From NCBI RefSeq assembly GCF_016463295.1, contig NZ_JAEMRO010000007.1, forward strand, positions 1 to 61,138: a DNA stretch of 61,138 nt. Reading direction: 5' to 3'. The DNA comes from Brevundimonas sp. (lineage in GTDB: Bacteria > Pseudomonadota > Alphaproteobacteria > Caulobacterales > Caulobacteraceae). Made by a program: the position numbers and the translations under genes. This document shows positions 44,546 to 51,925 of this stretch, piece by piece. The notes beneath the pieces were generated by a model, which ran no database searches, had not been told where the DNA came from, and saw only the letters and a program-made list of their open reading frames with translations. Numbering within the stretch: the stretch's first letter is position 1; every line of letters starts with the position of its first letter.

Positions 44546-45123
44546 TCCCAGACCAGCCCCTCGACATGAAATACCATCTGCTGCGGCCCCGCTTCGTAGA
44601 CAGGCAACTCCAGCACGACGCGCTCGGCCGCTTTCAGCGCCGTCACGAACCGACGCTCCGGTTGAATAAACAGAAGGCCAGGAGCCCCGCCCTCGGGTTC
44701 GTTGCACCGGTACTGTTGAATGGGGCCATCATCAAACTTCACAGCGATCGTGTCGCCTTGGTAGGACCGGCAGGTGAACTGACCCTCTATGTTGACCATG
44801 ACACTGAGGCCATCCGTCGATCGCTGCCGCAAGGTCATTCGTGCCGGACCCGGCGTATAGGGCCATGTCACGCCTACTTCGTTCGATGAACTGATCGAAG
44901 CGAACTTTGTAGATGTCTCGCGCATCTCGTCGCGGTCTTCATCATAACTCCAAGCCGAGACGGGTGCGGCGGGCGCGCTGGGGGTCGCTGTATCATCATT
45001 TGCGGCATCGGCATCGGCTGCCGCTTCTGCCGCGTCTCTGGCCGCGTCGGACTCGGTTGCTGCTGGCGCAGAGCAGGCGGTCAAAGCCATCAATGCGAGC
45101 GCGGCAATATGAAGTTTCGACAT
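44542..45123 (-). CDS. Lipoprotein of unknown function, acidic linker
   Basis: A 193-residue exported lipoprotein (lipobox LMALTAC, cysteine near residue 17). The linker DAARDAAEAAADADAAND is Ala/Asp rich. The mature domain has SISSSNEVGVTWPYT, GQFTCRSYQG and QYRCNEPEG with two cysteines and a closing VLELPVYEAGPQQMVFHVEGL. A beta-rich periplasmic domain of unknown type. GC is lower than in neighbours. It overlaps the cinA-like gene by four bases and so is in its operon; map lies divergently upstream. Confidence 0.7.
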   Translation of the reverse strand: MSKLHIAALALMALTACSAPAATESDAARDAAEAAADADAANDDTATPSAPAAPVSAWSYDEDRDEMRETSTKFASISSSNEVGVTWPYTPGPARMTLRQRSTDGLSVMVNIEGQFTCRSYQGDTIAVKFDDGPIQQYRCNEPEGGAPGLLFIQPERRFVTALKAAERVVLELPVYEAGPQQMVFHVEGLVWE

Positions 45124-45262
45124 ATTCAGTCCTCCCTGCCTCTAGCTACCGGGTCTCGCCAATCGGTCAAGGGATGGGATGTCACCCACGTCATCGTCTC
45201 GCCTTGAGCATCTGTGCTATGCTCCCCACCTGATCGCCGACCCCGCCTGAAAGCCTGCACGC

Positions 45263-46087
45263 ATGTACGAGACCCCCGAACTGGACGAGGACGCCTTCGT
45301 CCGCACTCACGAGATCCGCGTCCATCAGGACGAGGAGGCCTGGGAGGGTATGCGCGCGGCCGGCAAGCTGGTGGCCCAGGCATTGGATATGATCACCGAG
45401 TTCGCCGTGCCCGGCGTGACGACGCAGGAGATCGACGACCGGATCCGGACCTTCACCCTGGACCACGGCGCCCTGCCCGCCTGTCTGGGCTACAAGGGCT
45501 ATGAAAAGACGGTCTGCACCTCGATCAACCATGTCGTCTGTCACGGCATTCCCGGCGACCGGGTGCTGAAGGACGGCGACATCGTCAACATCGACCACAC
45601 CGTCATCGTCGACGGCTGGCATGGGGACTCGAGCCGCATGTATCCGATCGGCGAGATCAATGCCCGGGCGCGCAAGCTGATCGACGTGACCTACGATTCG
45701 CTCGACGCCGGCCTGGCCATGATCAAGCCGGGCAACACCTTCGGTGACATCGGCTATGCCATCCAGCAGGTGGTCGAGGCCAACCGGATGTCGGTCGTGC
45801 GCGACTTCTGCGGCCACGGGATCGGCCGACTGTTCCACGACAGCCCCAACGTCCTGCACTATGGCCGACGCGGCGAGGGCGCGGTGCTGAAGAAGGGCAT
45901 GTTCTTCACCGTCGAGCCGATGGTGAACCTGGGCAAGCCGCATGTGAAGGTCCTGTCCGACGGCTGGACCGCCGTGACCCGCGACAAGTCCCTGTCATCC
46001 CAGTGCGAGCACACCTGTGGCGTGACCGACGACGGCGTCGAACTGTTCAGCGCCAGCCCGGCGGGACTGTTCAGACCGAAATTCTGA
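45263..46087 (+). CDS. map: Type I methionine aminopeptidase
   Basis: Removes the initiator methionine from new proteins, 274 residues. The metal ligands are recognised in VNIDHTVIVDGWHGDSSRMY (two Asp), GHGIGRLFHDSPNV (His), FFTVEPMVNLG (Glu) and the C-terminal SSQCEHTCGVTDDGVELF (Glu). The N-terminal 45 residues (IRVHQDEEAWEGMRAAGKL) are typical of the alphaproteobacterial form. The normal last motif is AQFEHT; here SQCEHT. An essential gene. It begins divergently from the lipoprotein gene with 139 bases between, holding the promoter. Confidence 0.96.
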   Translation: MYETPELDEDAFVRTHEIRVHQDEEAWEGMRAAGKLVAQALDMITEFAVPGVTTQEIDDRIRTFTLDHGALPACLGYKGYEKTVCTSINHVVCHGIPGDRVLKDGDIVNIDHTVIVDGWHGDSSRMYPIGEINARARKLIDVTYDSLDAGLAMIKPGNTFGDIGYAIQQVVEANRMSVVRDFCGHGIGRLFHDSPNVLHYGRRGEGAVLKKGMFFTVEPMVNLGKPHVKVLSDGWTAVTRDKSLSSQCEHTCGVTDDGVELFSASPAGLFRPKF

Positions 46088-46165
46088 TCCACCTTACCGG
46101 GATTTCATTTGGCGTCCTGGTGGCAAGTCTGCATCGTTTCGGCGAACATTTGCAGGGTGGCGTCG

Positions 46166-46759
46166 ATGAAGCGGGTTCTGGCGACGGCGGGAATGATACT
46201 GGCGCTGGCTGCGCCCGTCCTGGCTCAGGATGCGGACGTCGCGGTCGTAGACAATCCGGACATGGCGGCGATCTATGCGGCGGATCAGGCCGTGCGGCAG
46301 GACTTCGCGGCGATCTTGGCCGGTGGACGAGAGAACGCGCTGCGTATCCACGCCGAAGATGCTGTGCGTCGCCAGCAGGTGAAGGCCCTGCTAGACGCGG
46401 GTGAACTGCGCACCGCGACGGACTTCTATTCCGCCGCCCTGGTCTATCAGCACGGGGATACGGCCGAGGACTATCTGATGGCCCACACCCTGGCTGTGGC
46501 GGCCCTGGGCGAGGGTTCGACGGAATCGCCCTGGCTGGCGGCCGCGACGCTGGACCGATATCTGCAGAAGATCGGCCAGCCACAGATCTATGGCACCCAG
46601 ACTATGGTCCGCCGCGGGGAGCCACCGACGCGCGAGCCCTTCGACCACGCCCTGATCCCCGACAGTATCCGCAGAGTTCTGGGCGTCTCGACCCGCGCGG
46701 CCGAAGAAGCACGTCAGGCGCAAGAGGCAGCAGCCGAAAGCCCGGCCACGCCGGAATAG
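46166..46759 (+). CDS. Secreted hypothetical protein
   Basis: A 197-residue exported protein (signal peptide MKRVLATAGMILALAAPVLAQ, signal peptidase I site after ALAQ). The mature domain is alpha-helical with AAIYAADQAVRQDFAAI, DDYLMAHTLAVAALGEGS and WLAAATLDRYLQKIGQPQIYGTQ, which resemble the TPR-like 'DUF6624' region (AAxxxxLxDRxLxxxGxPQxYGTQ). This DUF is seen in Gram-negative secreted proteins of unknown role. It is preceded by 79 bases after map and followed by radC. Confidence 0.75.
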   Translation: MKRVLATAGMILALAAPVLAQDADVAVVDNPDMAAIYAADQAVRQDFAAILAGGRENALRIHAEDAVRRQQVKALLDAGELRTATDFYSAALVYQHGDTAEDYLMAHTLAVAALGEGSTESPWLAAATLDRYLQKIGQPQIYGTQTMVRRGEPPTREPFDHALIPDSIRRVLGVSTRAAEEARQAQEAAAESPATPE

Positions 46760-46820
46760 CCTCGCCGGACTTGATTGCGCTAGGGTCAGGCTCTGAGCGG
46801 TAAAAGGCCATGAGGGGCGC

Positions 46821-47558
46821 GTGACGGAACAGCCAGAAATCGCTGCGCAGAAAGCGGCTGTGCCCCACCATGCGGGCCATCGCGAACGCCTGCGCGAGCG
46901 CGCGCGGAGGGCGGGCATCCATCACCTGCCCGACTATGAACTGCTGGAGCTGTTCCTGTTCCGCAGCCAGCCGCAGGGGGACGTCAAGCCGATCGCCAAG
47001 GCGCTGCTGGCGCGGTTCGGTTCGCTGGCGGCGGTGCTGGCCGCGTCGGTGGAGGACCTGATGACGGTCAAGGCGGAGGATACCAGGGGACGCACCAAGG
47101 GCATCGGGGCCGAGACGGCGCTGGACTTGGCCGCTCTGCACGAGGTGTCGCGCCGCGTCGCCAAGGAGGAGCCCGCCAAGCGCACCGTCATCTCGTCCTG
47201 GTCGGCGCTCTTGGCCTATGTGCGGCTGTCATTGCAGCATGAGCCACGCGAGCAGTTCCGGGTGCTGTATCTGGACAACCGCAACCAGCTGATCCTGGAC
47301 GAAATCCAGAACCGGGGCACGGTCGACCACGCTCCCGTCTATCCGCGCGAGGTCGTGCGCCGCGCGCTGGAACTTTCGGCCAAGGCCATGATCATCGTGC
47401 ACAACCACCCGTCGGGCGATCCTACCCCGTCCCGCCCCGACATCGAGATGACTCGCCAGGTCATCGAGGCGGCGCGGTCATTGCACATCGAGGTCCACGA
47501 TCACCTGATAGTCGGGCGTGAGGGGGTGGCCAGCTTCAAGCAGTTGGGGCTGATGTGA
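46821..47558 (+). CDS. radC: RadC family protein (JAB1/MPN domain)
   Basis: A 245-residue protein. The N-terminal helix-hairpin-helix (HRERLRERARRAGIHHLPDYELLELFLF) is followed by a JAB/MPN metalloprotease-like fold with the HNHPSGDPTPSRPD metal site (E..HxHPxGxxxPSxxD). RadC is named for a supposed DNA repair role, but its function is not settled. Start is GTG at 46821, and its stop overlaps the GNAT gene by four bases (GTGA). Confidence 0.92.
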   Translation: MTEQPEIAAQKAAVPHHAGHRERLRERARRAGIHHLPDYELLELFLFRSQPQGDVKPIAKALLARFGSLAAVLAASVEDLMTVKAEDTRGRTKGIGAETALDLAALHEVSRRVAKEEPAKRTVISSWSALLAYVRLSLQHEPREQFRVLYLDNRNQLILDEIQNRGTVDHAPVYPREVVRRALELSAKAMIIVHNHPSGDPTPSRPDIEMTRQVIEAARSLHIEVHDHLIVGREGVASFKQLGLM

Positions 47559-48082
47559 CGGTCCTGACCACCGACAGGCTGACGCTGACGCCGGTCAACG
47601 TGGATGACTACGAGGACCTGTGCGCTCTCTGGGGCGACGCAGCCTTCGCCACCGCCATCCTGCCCGAAGCCATGACGACTGAGGAGGTCTGGTTCCGTCT
47701 GCTGCGCGACATCGGGCAGTGGCAGGTTCGGGGCTATGGCAGCTGGACGATCCGCCGGACGACCGATGGAGTCTACGTCGGCAATGTCAGCGTATTGGAC
47801 CATCGCCGCCTGATGACGCCCGCCTTTGACGCGCCGGAACTGGGCTGGGGCGTCGCGCCGAGGTTTCAGGGTCAGGGGCTGGCGTTCGAGGCCGTCAGCG
47901 CGGCGCTGGACTGTTGCGACCGGACGCTGAAGGCTCCCCGGACCGTGTGCATGATCGACCCCGACAACGCCCCATCGCACGCCCTGGCCCGGCGTGTGGG
48001 CTACAGGCCGTATGCAGAGACCTTATACAGGGGCGGTCCCGTGGTGTTGCTGGAGCGCCCCACCGACATCACGTCACCGTAG
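47555..48082 (+). CDS. GNAT family acetyltransferase (RimJ-like)
   Basis: A 175-residue acetyltransferase with the RimJ/RimL-type layout: TDRLTLTPVNVDDYEDLCAL at the start, IRRTTDGVYVGNVSV and ELGWGVAPRFQGQGLAFEAVSAAL (the acetyl-CoA motif in RFQGQGLA), then CMIDPDNAPSHALARRVGYR. Starts with GTG inside the radC stop (GTGA), so it is translationally coupled to radC. Likely modifies an amino group of a protein or small molecule. Confidence 0.9.
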   Translation: MTVLTTDRLTLTPVNVDDYEDLCALWGDAAFATAILPEAMTTEEVWFRLLRDIGQWQVRGYGSWTIRRTTDGVYVGNVSVLDHRRLMTPAFDAPELGWGVAPRFQGQGLAFEAVSAALDCCDRTLKAPRTVCMIDPDNAPSHALARRVGYRPYAETLYRGGPVVLLERPTDITSP

Positions 48083-48140
48083 CCAGCCATTAAGGTTTAC
48101 GCGGTAGGCTCATCGCTGAACTCCGGAGCCGTTCTGCCCC

Positions 48141-48380
48141 ATGCCCATGCCTGTCGAAGAGCTTCGCGGCCATCTGGTCGAGGCCTTTCCCGACGCCGAG
48201 ATCGCCATCGACGATCTGGCGGGCGACGGCGACCACTATCGGGCGCGCATCGTCTCGACGGCCTTTGCGGGCCTGCCGAGAGTGCGACAGCATCAGCTGG
48301 TCTATGCCGCGCTGAAGGGCAAGATGGGCGGCGAACTGCATGCTCTGGCGCTCGAAACCTCGACGCCTGCGGAGGTCTGA
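48141..48380 (+). CDS. BolA family protein
   Basis: A 79-residue BolA-fold protein: VEELRGHLVEAFPDAEIAIDDLAGDGDHYRARIVS and GLPRVRQHQLVYAALKGKMGGELHALALET (both shown in parts). The H in DGDHYRARIVS and the VYAALKGKMGGELHA segment are typical. BolA proteins form complexes with monothiol glutaredoxins, here encoded about 1 kb downstream, and take part in iron-sulphur handling. Co-transcribed with the following AKR-like gene, three bases between. Confidence 0.92.
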   Translation: MPMPVEELRGHLVEAFPDAEIAIDDLAGDGDHYRARIVSTAFAGLPRVRQHQLVYAALKGKMGGELHALALETSTPAEV

Positions 48381-48383
48381 GCC

Positions 48384-49319
48384 ATGCGTTACCGTCCCTT
48401 CGGCCAGCATGGACAGGCCGTCTCCGCCGTCACCCTGGGCCTCAGCTCGCGCGACATCGCGCGGGGACCGGAGGCGGCACGCGCGATCATCTATGCGGCG
48501 CTGGAAGCGGGCATCAACAGCTATCGCCTTCGCGACGCCAACCCCGTGCTGGCCGAAATCCTGGGTGACGCCGTCAAGGAGGTGGATCGCCGCCTGCTGC
48601 AGATTTCGCTGACCCTGGGGGCCGGGGATGGGCGCAAGGGATCGGACCGCGACTTCTCGGCCGAGGGCATGACGGCCTGCATGGACCGCGCCCTGCACGC
48701 CTCCTCGCTGGGCTGGTTCGACCAGGCCTTGCTGGATCAGCCGATGCACGACGAACTGCCCCAATCGTCGCTGAATGCGCTGAAGGCCCTGCGCGCCACC
48801 GACCGCGTGCGCCTGCTGGGCGTGGCCGGTGATGGCGAGGTCATGGACGCCTATGTCTCGACCGGAGCGTTCGACGTTCTGGTCACGCCCTATCACGTCA
48901 ACTCGCCCTGGCAGGTCCGGTCGCGTCTGCGCGATGCGCGCGAGAAGGACATGGCCGTCTTTGCCATCGGCTATTTCCCTGAAAGCCTCGACACGGCCAA
49001 GAAGGCGGAGATGATCCATGAGGAGCCGAAGAAGAAGGGCCTGTTCGGCTTCGGCGGCTCCGGCGGTCGAGCAAAGTCGGATCCGCTGCGCGGGGCCGGC
49101 ACTTTCGCCTTCCTGCACCGCACGCCCAACTGGACGGCCGAGGAAATCTGCCTGGCCTATGTGCTGACCGATCCGTCGATCTCCAGCGTCATGATCCATG
49201 CCGAGGACGTCGAGCGCCTGAACATGCTGGCCGCCATCCCCGACCGCGACCTGCCGCCCGGCCTGGCCGCCCAGATCGAGATGGCCCGCGTGGCCGGGGC
49301 CAAGTCGGTCGCGGCCTGA
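48384..49319 (+). CDS. Aldo/keto reductase-like protein, degenerate active site
   Basis: A 311-residue TIM-barrel protein with aldo/keto reductase layout: MRYRPFGQHGQAVSAVTLGLSS, ALEAGINSYRLRDANPVLAEIL, LLDQPMHDELPQSSLNALKAL, LLGVAGDGEVMDAYVS and a C-terminal FLHRTPNWTAEEICLAYVL, which stands for the NADP-binding end. The catalytic tetrad is not recognisable: the usual D-x-A-x-x-Y segment reads LRDANPVLAE and the QxH residue is replaced by DQPMHDE. So it is perhaps a pseudoenzyme or acts on another reaction. It lies between bolA and grxD. A family name is not given. Confidence 0.7.
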   Translation: MRYRPFGQHGQAVSAVTLGLSSRDIARGPEAARAIIYAALEAGINSYRLRDANPVLAEILGDAVKEVDRRLLQISLTLGAGDGRKGSDRDFSAEGMTACMDRALHASSLGWFDQALLDQPMHDELPQSSLNALKALRATDRVRLLGVAGDGEVMDAYVSTGAFDVLVTPYHVNSPWQVRSRLRDAREKDMAVFAIGYFPESLDTAKKAEMIHEEPKKKGLFGFGGSGGRAKSDPLRGAGTFAFLHRTPNWTAEEICLAYVLTDPSISSVMIHAEDVERLNMLAAIPDRDLPPGLAAQIEMARVAGAKSVAA

Positions 49320-49410
49320 CGCCCGTTCAACACCGCGTCATATCCGGGCCTCGCCCTTGACCGGAACCGCCACGGTCCCTAGCTGACGGCCTTCACGAAA
49401 GGCCCCCTCA

Positions 49411-49776
49411 GTGACCGATCAAGCCGTGGCGTCCGCCGACCCCATCCATGCCTTCATCGCCGATGCGATCCAGACCCATCCGGTCGTGCTGTTCATGAAG
49501 GGCACGCCGGACGCGCCGCGCTGTGGCTTCTCTTCGCTGGCGGTACAAATCCTGGACCACATCGGTGCGCCTTTCGTCGGGGTGGACGTGCTGCAGGACG
49601 ACGGGCTGCGCGACGGCATCAAGACCTTCAGCGACTGGCCGACCATTCCCCAGCTGTATGTGAAGGGCGAGTTTGTCGGCGGCTCCGACATCGTGCGCGA
49701 AATGTTCAACGCCGGCGAGCTTCAGGCCCTGATGGCCGAAAAGGGCGTGCCCGTGGGTGAGGACGCCGACGCCTGA
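49411..49776 (+). CDS. grxD: Monothiol glutaredoxin (Grx4 type)
   Basis: A 121-residue CGFS-type glutaredoxin. The active site PRCGFSS is at residues 37-43, followed by the glutathione/FeS binding motifs SDWPTIPQLYVKGEFVGGSDIV. Such proteins carry and deliver [2Fe-2S] clusters and bind BolA proteins, one of which lies upstream. The start is GTG at 49411. The stop shares a base with the thioesterase start (TGATG). Confidence 0.94.
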   Translation: MTDQAVASADPIHAFIADAIQTHPVVLFMKGTPDAPRCGFSSLAVQILDHIGAPFVGVDVLQDDGLRDGIKTFSDWPTIPQLYVKGEFVGGSDIVREMFNAGELQALMAEKGVPVGEDADA

Positions 49777-50204
49777 TGGCCCGCCCGGTCCTGGAGCCGC
49801 GCGAGGACCGCGAGATCTTCGTCGTCCCCCTGACGATCCGGCCCGAACACATCGACGAGAACGGCCACGTCAACAACGTGGTCTATGTCGGCTGGCTGCA
49901 GGATGCGGGCACGGCCCACTGGACGGCCCGGTTCGACGAGGCAACGCGCACGAAATGGTCCTGGGTCGGTATCCGGCACGAGATTGACTATCTGCGTCCC
50001 CTGATGCCGGACGAGACCGGCGTCGTGGCCCGCACCTGGGTCGGCGATCCGCAAGGGCCACGCTTCAACCGCTATGTCCGCATCGAAAACGCCCAAGGCC
50101 AGCTCTGTGCCCAAGGCGTGTCCGAATGGGTGCTGGTCGATGCAAAGACCATGCGGCCGCATAGGATACCGGCCGACATGTTGCCGACGTTTCAGGCGCG
50201 CTGA
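49776..50204 (+). CDS. Acyl-CoA thioesterase family protein (hotdog fold)
   Basis: A 142-residue 4HBT-type hotdog protein. RPEHIDENGHVNNVVYVGWLQDAG carries the catalytic aspartate/asparagine region, followed by DEATRTKWSWVGIRHEIDYLRPL and VARTWVGDPQG. Substrate may be 4-hydroxybenzoyl-CoA or medium/long-chain acyl-CoA; not visible. It shares a base with grxD. Convergent with the following lipoprotein gene, with no gap between the stops. Confidence 0.9.
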   Translation: MARPVLEPREDREIFVVPLTIRPEHIDENGHVNNVVYVGWLQDAGTAHWTARFDEATRTKWSWVGIRHEIDYLRPLMPDETGVVARTWVGDPQGPRFNRYVRIENAQGQLCAQGVSEWVLVDAKTMRPHRIPADMLPTFQAR

Positions 50205-50585
50205 TTACAGCGTTTGCGGATTGAGCAGGCGCAGCCGCGCGTCGGCCGGCAGGCCCAGGGTCCCGAAGCCCCATGCCAGTTCCACCCCGTCCGGCACCAG
50301 CGCCTTGCACAGGTCCGGCGACCGGCGGTTCAGCACCACATCGGTATAGCCGTCAGAAGCTTCCGTCAGCTGGACCTCGAAACTGTCCAGACTGGTGCAG
50401 CCGTTCGAACCGACGCGGACGATCAGGCGACCATTCTCGACACGCGGCTGTCCCACCGCTTCCAGCGAAGTCGAGCCTGCATCCGACAGGCGCACGACAT
50501 CGGTCTTGCCCTCGTCATTGGCATAGATGACGCAGCCGGACAGAAGCGGCGCGATCAGGGCCGCTGCGAGCAGCGCCCGCTTCAC
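50205..50585 (-). CDS. SNGCT-motif lipoprotein A
   Basis: A 126-residue lipoprotein (MKRALLAAALIAPLLSGC, lipobox LLSGC). After a short linker the mature domain runs LIVRVGSNGCTSLDSFEV, DVVLNRRSPDLCKALVPDG and ELAWGFGTLGLPADARLRLLNP. The same order of SNGCT, a second Cys and W.F..LGL..GAR...NP is found in the gene at 51454, so both belong to one family. I do not recognise a named domain. The two cysteines probably form a disulphide. It overlaps the small lipoprotein gene upstream by four bases. Confidence 0.75.
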   Translation of the reverse strand: MKRALLAAALIAPLLSGCVIYANDEGKTDVVRLSDAGSTSLEAVGQPRVENGRLIVRVGSNGCTSLDSFEVQLTEASDGYTDVVLNRRSPDLCKALVPDGVELAWGFGTLGLPADARLRLLNPQTL

Positions 50586-50725
50586 TGCGGGGCGTCCGAC
50601 GACTGATGCACGACCCGCGTGGTCGGCTTGTCGGTGGCGATGATGATGCAGCCACCCAGCATGGGGGCGGTGAAGGCTGTCAGGACGGCAGCGATGGCGA
50701 GACGACGCAGCATGGGATGTTCCAT
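50582..50725 (-). CDS. Small lipoprotein of the SNGCT cluster
   Basis: A 47-residue frame (43 from the second start) with a lipoprotein signal: MLRRLAIAAVLTAFTAPMLGGC then IIIATDKPTT. The signal and first mature residues are nearly those of lipoprotein A (GCVIYANDEG against GCIIIATDKP), so this looks like a truncated or minimal duplicate of it. Start is ATG at 50725 or 50713 (the latter has GGATG-type spacing from TTCC). The stop overlaps the start of lipoprotein A (ATGA). Confidence 0.6.
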   Translation of the reverse strand: MEHPMLRRLAIAAVLTAFTAPMLGGCIIIATDKPTTRVVHQSSDAPQ

Positions 50726-50838
50726 TTCCGGGTGAGGCGAGAGAGCGACCGCGCCCTCTGTGGTGACGCTTGATCCCAATGTGCCGACGGTTCGCGTGAA
50801 TGGCACGTGAACAATCCGAAAGGTGGGGTCAGGCAGGG

Positions 50839-51426
50839 TCAGCGCGCCTGCCGCGACCACTCGCCGAGGTATCGGAAATAGGGACGCTCGGGCTCGCGCT
50901 CGCAGCCCTCGACCAGTTGACCGAAGTTGTCCCGCAACCGCAGCATCCTGTCCGCGGCGCTCTGGGCGCTGGCGCGGCTGGGCGTGTCGGGCGTTGCCGC
51001 CAGCAACAGCAGGCCGGTGGACATCTTGTAGATGGACGTGTCCCTTGCCGACCGCTCGGGCCAAGCCTGTTCGTACCAGCGGACCTGACGGGCCATGGTG
51101 GCGCAGGTGATGGCCTCGTCGGCGCCTGTGAACTCCACCGTCGCGCGATAGCGTGTCGGATTGGTCGGGGCACGAATGCTGGCCTGTTCCATCAAGACTA
51201 TGGCGGCCTGATCCAGAAGGTCCGACCGTGCGCTTTCGATCACGGTGACAGGCCCACGGCTTCCGTCCGGTTGAACGGTGACCTCCAGCCTGACCTTGCC
51301 GGTGTGACCCAGGGCCTCTGCCTCAGGGGCCTGACCATTCAGCGTTTGGCGCAACTCCACCACCGCCGGCTCCACAGCGGGAGGCATCTCTTGCGCCATG
51401 ACCAGACTGAGCAGCAGCGGGATCAT
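50839..51426 (-). CDS. Secreted protein with TonB C-terminal-like domain
   Basis: A 195-residue exported protein (MIPLLLSLVMAQEMPP signal). Residues about 35-85 (GHTGKVRLEVTVQPDGSRGPVTV and SDLLDQAAIVLMEQASIRAP) resemble the C-terminal TonB domain, which normally contacts outer membrane receptors. The N-terminal membrane anchor of a TonB is missing, so this is a free periplasmic version; the C-terminal 100 residues (CATMARQVRWYEQAW and a CEREPERPYF ending) are unique. Surrounded by SNGCT lipoproteins on the same strand. Function unknown. Confidence 0.65.
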   Translation of the reverse strand: MIPLLLSLVMAQEMPPAVEPAVVELRQTLNGQAPEAEALGHTGKVRLEVTVQPDGSRGPVTVIESARSDLLDQAAIVLMEQASIRAPTNPTRYRATVEFTGADEAITCATMARQVRWYEQAWPERSARDTSIYKMSTGLLLLAATPDTPSRASAQSAADRMLRLRDNFGQLVEGCEREPERPYFRYLGEWSRQAR

Positions 51427-51453
51427 GTTGGGCAGATTTCCTTTACCCGGACA

Positions 51454-51840
51454 TCAGGTCCGAGGCAGTTGATAGGGATTTTCAACCGAGACCCGGGCTC
51501 CCGGGGCGAGACCCAACTCCTCGAAGGTCCATGTGACCTCAAGACCCTCGGCGACCGGCCGCTGGCAGCGATCTTCCTTGATCCGGCGCACAGTGATCAC
51601 GGCTTCGTCCCGGACCTGGCGAACGATCGGGGTCAGATCGGCTTTGGCCGTGCAGCCGTTGGAGGTGACGCGGAAGAGCGCCTGGTCGTGGGCGATGACG
51701 GCGGCGTGCACCGGCTCCATCTGGCCGGGCATGACGACTTGCGCCACTTCGCCGCCACGCGCGAAGGGGTTGGTCAAGGCACAGGCAGACGTCATCGCCG
51801 CCGCCATTGCCACCAACGCCAGTGTGCGTACGCGCGCCAT
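51454..51840 (-). CDS. SNGCT-motif lipoprotein B
   Basis: A 128-residue exported protein starting MARVRTLALVAMAAAMTSAC, with lipobox TSAC. The mature domain, LFRVTSNGCTAKADLTPIV, AVITVRRIKEDRCQRPVAEG, EVTWTFEELGLAPGARVSVENP, lines up with lipoprotein A along its full length. It carries the shared family order of SNGCT, a second cysteine and LGL-x-x-x-A-R. It is 27 bases upstream of the TonB-like gene on the minus strand. Confidence 0.72.
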   Translation of the reverse strand: MARVRTLALVAMAAAMTSACALTNPFARGGEVAQVVMPGQMEPVHAAVIAHDQALFRVTSNGCTAKADLTPIVRQVRDEAVITVRRIKEDRCQRPVAEGLEVTWTFEELGLAPGARVSVENPYQLPRT

Positions 51841-51925
51841 GTCCCCGCTCCTGCTCGGCCTCATGAACACATGATCGCCCAATTCGGCCGTGCTGGCACG
51901 TGATTTCGTGTTTCAAAGCCAGCGA

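Noticed and set aside
44546-44707. N-terminal extension of the cinA-like gene
   Set aside because: It lies inside the upstream lipoprotein gene, is poor in family residues, and a GTG with coupled overlap starts at 44545.
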